NCBI RefSeq assembly: GCF_013283835.1 | Contig: NZ_CP054052.1 | Location: forward strand, 868,001-932,000 | Origin: Poseidonibacter lekithochrous | GTDB taxonomy: Bacteria; Campylobacterota; Campylobacteria; Campylobacterales; Arcobacteraceae | Length of the DNA: 64,000 nucleotides | Reading direction: 5' to 3' | In this document: positions 9,782 to 19,100 of the stretch, piece after piece | Layout: each line of letters starts with the position of its first letter | Position numbering within the stretch: position 1 is the first letter of the stretch | Made by a program: the position numbers and the translations under genes | The notes under the pieces: generated by a model | Database searches by the model: none | Seen by the model: the letters and a program-made list of their open reading frames with translations, nothing else | Told to the model about the DNA's origin: nothing

Positions 9782-10725
9782 TGAAAAAAATCGTTTTATC
9801 AGCAATTTTAGCTGCAAGTACAATGTTTGCAGCCCCAAATACATTAATCTCAGTATTGAATAATGTTTCAATTCCTGATGTTAATAAAACTATTAACAAT
9901 GCAAAGGTATTACAAAAAGATATTAATGCTAAAAACTTTACAAAACTATTAGAGTCTTGGAAAAGAGTTGAGGCTTTATATTTTGCAGGTGATATTAATG
10001 AAGATTATATTGATACTCCAAGATATATTGATGTATTTCATAATTTAAAAGAGAATCTTAATGTTCAAATGCAAAGAGCAATTGATTCAAAAGATGCTCC
10101 AAGAGTTGCACTATTTAAAAACTCATTTAGAACTATTAATGCTTTAGAGTATGTATTATTTAATGATGATGTAGTAACTCCTAGAGAAAAGCTTTTAGCA
10201 GTTGAGATTTTAAATTCTATGATTTCAAACCTTGAAGATATCAAAGAAATTTATGAAGCTTATATCAAATCTCCAGACCAAAGTGAAAAATGGGAAAATG
10301 CAATGATTATTAATACATTAATTGCAAGCTCTTATAGACTTAAAGAGTGGAGAATTGGTGATGCTTCTGGGTATTCGACAAAATATAAAAATGATCCTAA
10401 AAACAAAAGAGCAGAGTACTTCTTAAGTAAGAACTCTTTTAATGCAATTAAAGCAATTTTAGAAGCGCATAATGAAGTAATGGGAGATCAAAAGTATTAT
10501 AACTTTGCTTCTATGTCAAAAGAAGCAGGAGCTACTTCTCAAACAAAAGAAGCACAAGATGCAATTGCCAAAACATTTGAAGAAATTACTAAATTAAAAA
10601 ATGATGATTTCTCAAATGGAAAACCTTTATTTACATCAGCAAAAGCAATTCATAATGCATACTATTTATCTTTAGTTGAAGAGTTATCTGTAACAGCAAA
10701 AATCTTAGATGCAGATGGTGACTAA
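9781..10725 (+). CDS. Second imelysin-family protein, motif-degenerate
   Basis: A 314-residue periplasmic protein with a clear signal peptide (M-K-K-I-V-L-S-A-I-L-A-A-S, cut near A17/A18). Length and helical pattern match the imelysin family. However, the G-x-H-x-x-E motif of the first paralogue is replaced by I-N-A-L-E-Y (119-124), keeping only the Glu. The start overlaps the DUF1111 stop, indicating translational coupling. Operons with two unlike imelysins flanking a DUF1111 cytochrome are a recurrent pattern as I recall it. It may be a structural or binding partner; loss of the His suggests a different metal role. Confidence 0.85.
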   Translation: MKKIVLSAILAASTMFAAPNTLISVLNNVSIPDVNKTINNAKVLQKDINAKNFTKLLESWKRVEALYFAGDINEDYIDTPRYIDVFHNLKENLNVQMQRAIDSKDAPRVALFKNSFRTINALEYVLFNDDVVTPREKLLAVEILNSMISNLEDIKEIYEAYIKSPDQSEKWENAMIINTLIASSYRLKEWRIGDASGYSTKYKNDPKNKRAEYFLSKNSFNAIKAILEAHNEVMGDQKYYNFASMSKEAGATSQTKEAQDAIAKTFEEITKLKNDDFSNGKPLFTSAKAIHNAYYLSLVEELSVTAKILDADGD

Positions 10726-10728
10726 GTC

Positions 10729-11637
10729 TTGAGTGATTTTTTTGCACTAGAGTATTTTATAAACCCAAACAAAAGAGTGTTTTGGGGTTATATTTTATCT
10801 TCAATATTATTAGCATGTATATATTTTTATTTTAATAGAAAACAATTAAGAATAAACCTATCATCAAAGCTTTGGTTACATCCAAGTGCTAAACTTGATT
10901 ATTATTACTTTTTTATTGGATATTTTATAAAAGTATTTATGTTATTCCCTATTGTAATTAGTGCAAAAGTAATCGCGCTTTTTGTAAATAAACAGCTGTA
11001 TTTACAGTTTGATTATTATGAAAATTCTGCTTTATCTTATGGTGAGGTTATATTTTTATATAGCATCGCGCTTTTTGTTGTGAGTGATTTCACACGATAT
11101 TGGCTTCATAGGTTTTTACATATGATTCCATTTTTGTGGGAGTTTCACAAGATTCATCATAGCGCAAAGGTATTAACACCTATTACATTTTATAGGGTTC
11201 ATCCTGTTGAAAATTTATTATTTGGATTTAGATATTCACTTAGTATTGGTTTTGTAACTGGGGTGTTTATATACTTTTTTGGTGCGATGATTGATATATA
11301 TTCGATACTTGGTGTAAATATTTTCATATTTATTTTTTCTATTTTTGGCTCAAACCTTAGACATTCTCATGTAGCTTTTGCTTATCCAAAGTTCTTTGAG
11401 AAGATTTTTATTTCACCTAAACAACACCAAATTCATCATAGTACAAAGTACTTTAATAAAAATTTTGGTGGTAGTTTAGCTATTTGGGATAGGATTTTTG
11501 GTTCATTAAAACTATCACATGAAGTAAAAATAATGAAGTTTGGTCTTAGAAAAAATCAAATGAAAGATTACACATCAATTTGGGCTTTATTAGTTACGCC
11601 TTTTAAAAATCTATTTGTAGGAGGAAAGATTTTATGA
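10729..11637 (+). CDS. Sterol desaturase / fatty acid hydroxylase family membrane protein
   Basis: A 302-residue integral membrane di-iron oxygenase-like protein. All three histidine boxes are present: H-R-F-L-H (127-131), H-K-I-H-H (140-144) and H-Q-I-H-H (233-237), with several membrane helices around them. The start is TTG, three bases after the imelysin stop; a coupled start is likely because no strong ribosome site is seen. The substrate is unknown; bacterial members act on lipids. Its place between imelysin and a diheme peroxidase in a Fur-type operon is unusual. It overlaps the next gene by 4 bases. Confidence 0.85.
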   Translation: MSDFFALEYFINPNKRVFWGYILSSILLACIYFYFNRKQLRINLSSKLWLHPSAKLDYYYFFIGYFIKVFMLFPIVISAKVIALFVNKQLYLQFDYYENSALSYGEVIFLYSIALFVVSDFTRYWLHRFLHMIPFLWEFHKIHHSAKVLTPITFYRVHPVENLLFGFRYSLSIGFVTGVFIYFFGAMIDIYSILGVNIFIFIFSIFGSNLRHSHVAFAYPKFFEKIFISPKQHQIHHSTKYFNKNFGGSLAIWDRIFGSLKLSHEVKIMKFGLRKNQMKDYTSIWALLVTPFKNLFVGGKIL

Positions 11638-12791
11638 AATATTTAAAAATACTAGGACTAGCTTCTTGTGCTTTATTATTTACTGCGTGTTCAAACTCAG
11701 CAGAAGTATCAAAAGCAAAACTTCAAGCTGACCTAAAAGCAAAAGAAGAGTTAGGGAAGGTGTTGTATTTTGATAAGAATTTATCAAAAAATAGAACACA
11801 AGCTTGTTCAACTTGTCATAATCCAGATGCTGGATTTGTAGATGATAGAAAGAATGGTGTAGGTGCTGCTGTATCTTTAGGAGATGATGGTAAGTCATTA
11901 GGAGATAGAACTGCTCCAACTGCTGCTTATGCAAAATTTGCTCCAGAGTTCCATTATGATGAGAAAAAGAAAAAGTACATTGGTGGACAATTCTGGGATG
12001 GTAGAGAATCTACTTTAGCAGGACAAGCAGGTGGACCTCCAACAAATCCAATTGAAATGGGAATGCCAAGTAAAAAAGATACTGTTGATAGACTTTTAGA
12101 AAATACTTTTTATGTTGAATCATTCAAAAAGATTTATGGGGAAAATATTTTCAATTCTTCAAGTGAAGCATATTCTGCAATGGCAGATGCTATTGAAAAG
12201 TTTGAGATGACTTCTGAATTCTCTCCTTTTGATTCTAAATATGATAGATTCTTAAGAGGTGAATATGATTTAACACCTTTAGAAGATTTAGGTCGTTCTT
12301 TATTCTTCTCACAAGCGAATAACTCTTGTGCAACTTGTCACGTATTAAAAGGTGAAGATAAAGCAGGGGAGACATTTAGTAATTATGAATTCCATAATAT
12401 TGGTGTTCCTGTAAATACTTCTTTAAGAGCTAAAAATGGTGTTACTGCTATTGATAAAGGTTTATTAAATAACCCAGCTGTTACTGATGAAAAGCAGATG
12501 GGAAAATACAAAGTTCCAACACTTAGAAATGTAGCTGTTACTGCTCCTTATATGCATAATGGAGTATTTAAAGAGTTAAAAACTGTAGTTGAATTCTATG
12601 ATAAATATAATAATAAAACTAGAACTATTAACCCTGAAACTGGTAAAGTGTGGGCTGATCCTGAAGTAAAAGATACTATTTCTCTTGAAGAATTAAAAGC
12701 AAAAAAACAAAATGATAGAAAAGTAGAGTCATTAGTTGCCTTTATGAAACTATTAACTGACAAAAGATATGAACATCTTTTAGAAAAATAA
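11634..12791 (+). CDS. Diheme cytochrome c peroxidase family lipoprotein
   Basis: A 385-residue lipoprotein (lipobox L-F-T-A-C near residue 19). Two haem c motifs, C-S-T-C-H (C58, C61, H62) and C-A-T-C-H (C232, C235, H236), have the spacing of the CcpA/MauG family, which reduces hydrogen peroxide in the periplasm with electrons from cytochrome c. The motif P-T-L-R-N-V-A-V-T-A-P-Y-M-H-N-G is typical of the family. A strong GGAGG-type ribosome site lies before the ATG, within the end of the preceding gene. As last gene of the iron operon it may detoxify peroxide during iron handling. Confidence 0.92.
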   Translation: MKYLKILGLASCALLFTACSNSAEVSKAKLQADLKAKEELGKVLYFDKNLSKNRTQACSTCHNPDAGFVDDRKNGVGAAVSLGDDGKSLGDRTAPTAAYAKFAPEFHYDEKKKKYIGGQFWDGRESTLAGQAGGPPTNPIEMGMPSKKDTVDRLLENTFYVESFKKIYGENIFNSSSEAYSAMADAIEKFEMTSEFSPFDSKYDRFLRGEYDLTPLEDLGRSLFFSQANNSCATCHVLKGEDKAGETFSNYEFHNIGVPVNTSLRAKNGVTAIDKGLLNNPAVTDEKQMGKYKVPTLRNVAVTAPYMHNGVFKELKTVVEFYDKYNNKTRTINPETGKVWADPEVKDTISLEELKAKKQNDRKVESLVAFMKLLTDKRYEHLLEK

Positions 12792-12799
12792 TATTTTTG

Positions 12800-12840
12800 A
12801 GGATAAATAGTACAAATAATTTATTATTTATCCTTTTCTT
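12800..12840 (+). terminator. Terminator at end of iron operon
   Basis: A 10-bp stem (12800-12809 with 12825-12834) has a long AT loop and is followed by TTTTCTT. Confidence 0.6.
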
Positions 12841-12902
12841 ATTAAATTTAGATTTTATTTACAATATTTTTGATAGAATCTAATTTAATAAGGAATATAA
12901 CA

Positions 12903-13184
12903 TTGAAAATAACATTAATAATTATATTAGCTTTATCACTGTTTGCAAAAGACTCTACAAGTGAATTCTATAAGAAGAAATTTCAAAAGCTAGAAAATGA
13001 AAAAATCAATCTTATTAAAAATTATGAATCTCGTTTAGAAGTAGCTAGAATAGATAGACTTTATAAACGTGTAAATGTATTATCAAAAACCTTATCTTGC
13101 TTCAAAAACTCAAGAAGTAAACAAGACCTAACAAAATGTAAAACTCAAGAGAGAAGAAGAATCATGAGAATGATTCGAGGCTAA
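12903..13184 (+). CDS. Small exported protein, unknown function
   Basis: A 93-residue protein from a TTG at 12903, chosen because AAGGA lies 8 bases upstream and the following residues (M-K-I-T-L-I-I-I-L-A-L-S-L-F-A) make a good signal peptide. The 11 residues further upstream have no ribosome site. The mature part is very basic and probably helical, with two Cys about 13 residues apart. No family was recognised. It stands alone after the iron operon. Confidence 0.65.
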   Translation: MKITLIIILALSLFAKDSTSEFYKKKFQKLENEKINLIKNYESRLEVARIDRLYKRVNVLSKTLSCFKNSRSKQDLTKCKTQERRRIMRMIRG

Positions 13185-13252
13185 CTCTTTTTAATACCTT
13201 TTAAATACTTTTTTCTAATAAAATGCTTTTCATAATATAAGAGGAGCTATTA

Positions 13253-13351
13253 ATGAAAAAGCCTATTCAAAAAATATCATGTACCAAACTAAAATTTAAA
13301 CTCAGACCAGATCCTGAAGATCCAGAAGAAGACGATTGGGATACTTTTTAA
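13253..13351 (+). CDS. Very small protein (32 residues), unknown
   Basis: A short ORF with a strong GAGGAG ribosome site 6 bases before the ATG. The N-terminal half is basic (M-K-K-P-I-Q-K) and the C-terminal half acidic (P-E-D-P-E-E-D-D-W-D). It has one Cys and no membrane segment. The good ribosome site and the position alone between two genes support translation; function unknown. Confidence 0.55.
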   Translation: MKKPIQKISCTKLKFKLRPDPEDPEEDDWDTF

Positions 13352-13408
13352 TTAAAAACTAATCTAATCATTTATATACTTTACTCATATAAAACTATGG
13401 AGAATGTT

Positions 13409-14116
13409 ATGTCAAAAAGAAAAGTACTTATTACAGGTGGAAATAAAGGAATTGGTCTAGCTGTTTCAAGAGCTATGATTGAATTAGGTCACGACATTGT
13501 AGTAGTTGCAAGAGACTTTAAAGACTTCCCTTTAGGTGGTTTACCTCAAGTAACTGAAATAGAGTATGATTTATCAAACGTAGATGATTTACCAAGTCTT
13601 GTAGAACAAATTGGTGAAATTGATGTATTAATTAATAATGCTGGGTATATGCAACCAAAATATACTTATGATAATTATCCAAAAGAAGCTAAAGAAGATA
13701 TTCTAAATGTAGATTTACATACTCCTGTTGAGTTAATGAATCTATTTAGTGTTGGTATGAAAAAAAGAGGATATGGAAGAATTGTTAATACAGCTTCAAT
13801 TGCTGGACAAATTGGACATCCTGATGTTTGGTATGGTATTGCAAAAGCAGGACTTATTAATGCAACTAAGATTTATGGAAAATTATTAGGTGCTCATGGA
13901 ATTACAGTAAATTGTGTAGCTCCAAGTCCAACTGAAACAGAAATGCAAGTGCATAACTCAGAAGCGAGAAAAGCTGAATTCAAAAAAACAGTAGCAACAG
14001 GAAGATTTGCAGAACCAGAAGAAGTAGCAAAAGCTATGGTGTGGTTAGCAACTGAATGTCCTGAGTATATTAATGGTACTTGTATAGATATAAATAACTG
14101 CTCTTACCCAAGATAA
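13409..14116 (+). CDS. SDR family NAD(P)-dependent oxidoreductase
   Basis: A short-chain dehydrogenase of 235 residues, starting at the second in-frame ATG (13409) because GGAG lies 7 bases before it; an upstream ATG at 13397 has no ribosome site. The cofactor motif T-G-G-N-K-G-I-G is at the N-terminus, N-N-A-G follows, and the catalytic Ser and Y-G-I-A-K are in the usual place. It resembles FabG-like 3-oxoacyl reductases, but the substrate cannot be read from sequence. The gene is monocistronic with its own terminator. Confidence 0.9.
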   Translation: MSKRKVLITGGNKGIGLAVSRAMIELGHDIVVVARDFKDFPLGGLPQVTEIEYDLSNVDDLPSLVEQIGEIDVLINNAGYMQPKYTYDNYPKEAKEDILNVDLHTPVELMNLFSVGMKKRGYGRIVNTASIAGQIGHPDVWYGIAKAGLINATKIYGKLLGAHGITVNCVAPSPTETEMQVHNSEARKAEFKKTVATGRFAEPEEVAKAMVWLATECPEYINGTCIDINNCSYPR

Positions 14117-14119
14117 AAA

Positions 14120-14146
14120 GAATCAACCTTTTGGTTGAGTCTTTTC
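14120..14146 (+). terminator. Terminator after SDR gene
   Basis: A 9-bp stem with one mismatch (GAATCAACC with GGTTGAGTC) and a TTTT loop, followed by TTTTCTT. Confidence 0.75.
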
Positions 14147-14226
14147 TTATTAGCTCTAAACTCATAATTATCTTTATATAAACATATTTCTTGACAAGTA
14201 TTAATATTTATAATAATATACGATAA

Positions 14227-14246
14227 AACTAACCGAATGTTTAGTA
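14227..14246 (+). promoter_or_regulatory. TetR operator, autoregulatory copy
   Basis: AACTAACCG-AA-TGTTTAGTA is an imperfect copy of the palindrome at 15011-15030. It sits just before the tetR start, suggesting negative autoregulation. Confidence 0.7.
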
Positions 14247-14258
14247 TAAGGTTTAAAA

Positions 14259-14855
14259 ATGACAAAAGATAAAATTTTAGATGTTGCTTCTGTTGAATTT
14301 TCCAAGTATGGATATGATGCAGTTAGTATGAATAATCTAGTTAAAAAAATAGATATTAATAAAGCAACAGTATATTACCATTACAAAGACAAAAAAACAT
14401 TATATATAGAAGTTATAAAAAGTGTAGTTGAAGCAATAAATGAAAAAACAAGATTGCTTTTTACTCAGAATCTTGAAGGAAAAGAGTTTTTTAAAGCTTA
14501 TATCCAAATACAAGTTGAGTGTATAAAAGATATGCCACATACTGCTGCTCTTGCTTTAAGAGAAATAGCAAACTTAGGGGCTGATATCGATGATACAGTT
14601 ACTCCGCTTTTTGAAGAAGACCTAAAATATCTTCAAATGGCTTTAGATAAATTAGATATAAAAGATAGTTATAAAGAATTAACTCTTTATGCTTTCCACT
14701 GTTTAATTGTAGGAACTATATTTACTTTTTATTCTATACAAATGAGTGATTTAAGTGTTGGAACAAAAGATGAACTTAAAAAAGATGCAGATAAAAGTTT
14801 GGATTTTATTAGTGATTTTGTTTCAAATATTATATTAGACGCTATTTGTAAATAA
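14259..14855 (+). CDS. TetR/AcrR family transcriptional regulator
   Basis: A 198-residue repressor with an N-terminal helix-turn-helix (Y-G-Y-D-A-V-S-M-N-N-L-V-K-K-I-D-I-N-K-A then T-V-Y-Y-H-Y-K-D-K) and a C-terminal ligand domain. It is divided from the RND operon it probably controls by a ~200-base spacer. The same palindrome lies before both genes (14227 and 15011), the classical layout for a local efflux repressor. Inducing ligand unknown. AAGG precedes the ATG by 7 bases. Confidence 0.92.
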   Translation: MTKDKILDVASVEFSKYGYDAVSMNNLVKKIDINKATVYYHYKDKKTLYIEVIKSVVEAINEKTRLLFTQNLEGKEFFKAYIQIQVECIKDMPHTAALALREIANLGADIDDTVTPLFEEDLKYLQMALDKLDIKDSYKELTLYAFHCLIVGTIFTFYSIQMSDLSVGTKDELKKDADKSLDFISDFVSNIILDAICK

Positions 14856-15010
14856 GTTTTTTTATTTAAATTCCAACTTTTAAAGTTGGAATTATCTCCA
14901 GCTTTTCTCTATATTTTCCCCATAAATTTTAATTAATATATCAAATTTTATCAGCTTTTTATTTTGTACTACTTGACAATAAATTAATTTTATATTAATA
15001 TTTCAATAAA

Positions 15011-15030
15011 AACTAACCGAACGGTTAGTT
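15011..15030 (+). promoter_or_regulatory. TetR operator of RND operon 1
   Basis: AACTAACCG-AA-CGGTTAGTT is a perfect 9-bp inverted repeat with a 2-base centre, 20 bases before the adaptor gene. It matches the weaker copy before the tetR gene. Confidence 0.8.
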
Positions 15031-15050
15031 GAAAATAGAGAAGGAAAAAT

Positions 15051-16130
15051 ATGAACTTGAGATTTATTTCACTTTTTAGTGTAATACTTTTATTTGCAGG
15101 TTGTGTAAATGAAGAGAAAAAAGAAACAAAAATAGAAGAGAAAACTAAGGTTGTAAAAACTTTTGATTTAAAAAATACTAATGCTTACAATGAAAGCAGT
15201 AAGTATCCTGCTTTAATCTATTCACTGCAAGACTCATCAATGGCATTTGAAGTTTCTGGAAAAATTACTAAGTTTTATTTTAATGAAGGTGATTTTGTAA
15301 AAAAAGGTTCAGTTGTTGCCAAACTTGATGACACTATTTATAAAGCAAACTATAACTCAAGCCTAGCAAATTATAATCAAGCTAAATTAGATTTTAAAAG
15401 ATATAAAAAACTTTATGAGAGTAGATCAATTGCAAAAAGAGATTTTGAACAAGTAAAACAAACTTTAGATGTAAATAGATCAAATTTAAATATTGCTAAA
15501 AAAAGATTGGAAGAAACAAAATTAATTGCAGAGTTTGATGGTGTTATGGCTAAAAAACTTGTAAAAGATTACGAGAGAATTTCTGAAAAACAAGGAATTA
15601 TAAGATTACAAGATAATTCAGCTTATAAAGTAAAGTTTTTTGCACCAGAGAGTGATATCTTATCTGTAAAAGAAAAAATCACTGAAGAATCAGCTGCAAA
15701 AGCTGTTGATTTTTTTGTAAGTGTTGGAAAAATGAAAAAGAAAATTCCTGCTAAATTTATTGATATTTCAACTACAGCAGAAGAGGTTAGTCGAACATTT
15801 GAAGTTACACTAAAAATTAAATCTTTTGAAAATCTAAATATCTTACCCGGTATGACTGCAAATGTAGAAGTTGTTAGAAAAGATAAACAAACTGAACCTA
15901 TATTTATTCCTTTAAATGCATTATTCTCAGATTCTTCAAAAGACTCTTTTGTTTGGACTATAAATGAACAAAATAGAGTTCATAAACAAAAAGTTACTAC
16001 AGGAAGATTAGAAAAGAACTCAATTGAAATAAAAGAAGGTCTAAGTAAATCTTCAAAAATTGTAACTTCAGGTGTTAGATTCTTAAGTGAAAATGATGAA
16101 ATCAAAGAATATCAAAAAATAGGTAACTAG
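15051..16130 (+). CDS. RND efflux periplasmic adaptor (lipoprotein)
   Basis: A 359-residue membrane fusion protein linking the inner-membrane pump to the outer-membrane channel. Lipobox L-F-A-G-C (C18) shows lipid anchoring. A lipoyl-like half (E-V-S-G-K-I-T-K-F-Y-F-N-E-G-D), a coiled-coil hairpin around residues 100-160 and beta-barrel segments follow in the usual order. It is first of three genes (adaptor, pump, TolC) packed with 1-base and overlapping junctions, and controlled by the TetR operator at 15011. Substrate unknown. Confidence 0.93.
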   Translation: MNLRFISLFSVILLFAGCVNEEKKETKIEEKTKVVKTFDLKNTNAYNESSKYPALIYSLQDSSMAFEVSGKITKFYFNEGDFVKKGSVVAKLDDTIYKANYNSSLANYNQAKLDFKRYKKLYESRSIAKRDFEQVKQTLDVNRSNLNIAKKRLEETKLIAEFDGVMAKKLVKDYERISEKQGIIRLQDNSAYKVKFFAPESDILSVKEKITEESAAKAVDFFVSVGKMKKKIPAKFIDISTTAEEVSRTFEVTLKIKSFENLNILPGMTANVEVVRKDKQTEPIFIPLNALFSDSSKDSFVWTINEQNRVHKQKVTTGRLEKNSIEIKEGLSKSSKIVTSGVRFLSENDEIKEYQKIGN

Positions 16131-16131
16131 T

Positions 16132-19100
16132 ATGAATTTTGCTGAATTTAGTATAAAAAACAAACTTTTAATTTATATACTTACATTTTTATGTGTAGGT
16201 TACGCTTTTATTGTTTTTGATAAAATGGGAAAACTACAAGACCCAGAGTTTACAATTAAAGATGCTTTAGTTATTACAAACTATCCAGGAGCTAGTGCTC
16301 TAGAAGTTGAAAAAGAAGTATCAGATAAATTAGAAGAGACTATTCAAAAACTTCCATATATCAAAAAAATTAGAACAAAAAATATGGATGGTCAGTCTTT
16401 AATTATTGTAAGTATGAAAGATAAATACAATAGTAAACACCTACCTCAAATTTGGGACGAACTTAGAAAGAAAATAAGTGATGAAAGTTATAAACTTCCT
16501 CCAAGAGCACAAACTCCAATTGTTAATGATGATTTTGGTGATGTATATGGTATTTTCTTTTCTGTTTATGGAGATGATTATACATATGATGAACTAAAAG
16601 ATTATGTTGACTTCCTAAAAAAAGAACTTATTTTAGTTGATCAAGTTGGAAAGGTTTCTACATTTGGAGAACAACAAAGAGCTATTTTTATTGAAATTAA
16701 AAAAGAAAAATTAGCAACTTTAGGAATCACTAAAGCTCAAATTGAGCAAGAATTATATGTAAGAAATTTAGTATCAGATTTTGGAAAAGTAAATATAGGA
16801 AGTGAATATATTTCTATTAAAGCAAAATCTATTTCAACAGTTGAAAAAATTGGAAATATTGTAATAAAAGGAACGTCAAGTAAAGCTCAGATTTTCTTAA
16901 AAGATATTGCAAATATTAAAGATACATATAAAGAGCCAAGTTCTGAAATATTACATTATGATGGACATAAAGCTATTGGTATTGGTATCTCTACGGTAAA
17001 AGGTGGAAATGTTGTAGCAATGGGCGAAAAAATAAATGAAAAACTTCAAGAGTTAGAAGAGAAAAAACCTTTAGGTATGGAAATCTCTGTTATTTCTCAA
17101 CAAGCTGAAGATGTTGAAAATGCTATTAACTCTTTTATGATTAATCTTTTAGAAGCTGTTGCTATTGTTGTTTTAGTTTTACTTTTATTTATGGGTTTAA
17201 GAAGTGGTTTAATTATTGGTTTTGTATTATTTGTAACTATTGCTTCAAGTTTTATTTTTATGCCAAGTCTAGGAATTATGTTAGAGAGAATCTCACTTGG
17301 AGCTTTAATTATTGCTCTAGGGATGTTGGTTGATAATGCCATTGTAGTAGTGGATGGAATACTCGTTCGTATAAATAAAGGAAAAGATGCAAAAGAGTCT
17401 GCAATAGAAGTAGTAAAACAAACTTCTATGCCTTTACTTGCTGCTACATTAATTGCTATTTTAGCCTTTGCTGCTATTGGTTTATCACAAGATTCAACTG
17501 GTGAGTTTACTCAATCACTATTTTATGTTGTAATGATATCTTTAGGATTATCATGGGTTACAGCAGTTACATTAACTCCATTATTAGCAATCAAGTTTTT
17601 AAAACCTGAAAAAAATGCAGATAAGAAAGAGGCAAATAGCTCTATTGTTTATAGAGTATATGGGGCACTTTTAAAGTACTCTATTAATCATAAGTTTATT
17701 ACTTTAATACTTGCTGTTTCTATATTTATTTTTTCATTATATAACTTCCAGTTCTTAAAACATAACTTCTTCCCTGACTCGTCAAGACCTCAGATCATGG
17801 TTGATTATTTTATGCCTCAAGGTACTTCTATTGAAGCAAATGAAAAAAATATGTTAGAGATTGAGAAAAAAGTAAGTCAGATAGAGGGTGTTACACATAC
17901 TTCTACATTTATTGGGGCTGGTTCACTTAGATTCTTACTTACATATTCTCCTGAACATCCAAATATTGCTTATTCATTTATGCTTGTTGATGTGGATGAT
18001 TATGAAAAATCTACAAGAATTAAAAAAGCTATTGAAGATACTATTAAAGAACAATATCCAGATATTAGTGCAAATGCTAAAAACTTTATTTTAGGTCCTG
18101 GTGAGGGTGGAAAAGTACAAGCTAAGATTTTTGGTAGAGATTTAAATAAACTACGAGAATATGAATCAAAAGTAAAAAGTATTTTTGAGGAAGCTTCTTA
18201 TGCCAAAGGTATTAGAAGTGATTGGAGAAATAGAGTAAAAGTAATTCAACCTGTAATCTCTTATGAAAAAGCCAATTTAAATGGTATTTCAAGAGATGAT
18301 ATATCAAATGCAATTCAAGATACATTTGAAGGAAGAACGGTTGGAGTTTATAGAGAAGACAATCAATTATTACCAATTATTTTAAGATCACCAGACTCTG
18401 AGAGAGGGGATATTAAAAATATTGAAGGTATTCAGATTTTCTCACCATATGCAAATAAAATGATTCCTTTAAAACAGTTAATTTCATCTTATAAAACTGT
18501 ATTTGAAGATGATATTATTTTTGAATACAACAGAAAAAGAGCTATTACAATTCATGCTGATCCAATTAGTGGAAAGTATGGAAATGATGTACTTGCTCAA
18601 GTTAAAGATAAAGTAGATGCTTTAGAGTTTGAAGATGGATATTATTTAGAGTGGCATGGGGAATATAAAGACTCAGCAGATGCTCAAAAACCAATTTCAG
18701 AATCTATTCCTTTAGTGATTGTTTTAATGATGTTAATTATTATTGCTTTATTTAAATCTATTAAAAAGATGTTAATTATTTGGCTTACTGTTCCATTTAT
18801 TTTAATTGGAGTTGTTTGGGGATTATTAATAATGGATACACCATTTGGTTTCATGTCTTTACTTGGATTATTAAGTTTATCTGGAATGTTAATCAAAAAT
18901 GCCATTGTTTTAGTAGATGAAATTGTCTTAGAAAACGAAATTGAGAAAAAGCCTTTAAATATTGCTATTTACAATTCAGGTATTAGTAGATTAAGAGCTG
19001 TTGCAATGGCTGCTCTTACAACTGCTCTTGGAATGGTTCCTTTATTATTTGATGTATTCTTTAGTTCAATGGCTATTGTAATTATCTTCGGTTTAATGGT

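Noticed and set aside
14869-14893. AATTCCAACTTT/AAAGTTGGAATT palindrome as a tetR terminator
   Set aside because: The stem is perfect but no T run follows on either strand; role left open.
18684-18905. Antisense ORF inside RND pump 1
   Set aside because: It lies wholly within the pump gene in a shadow frame.
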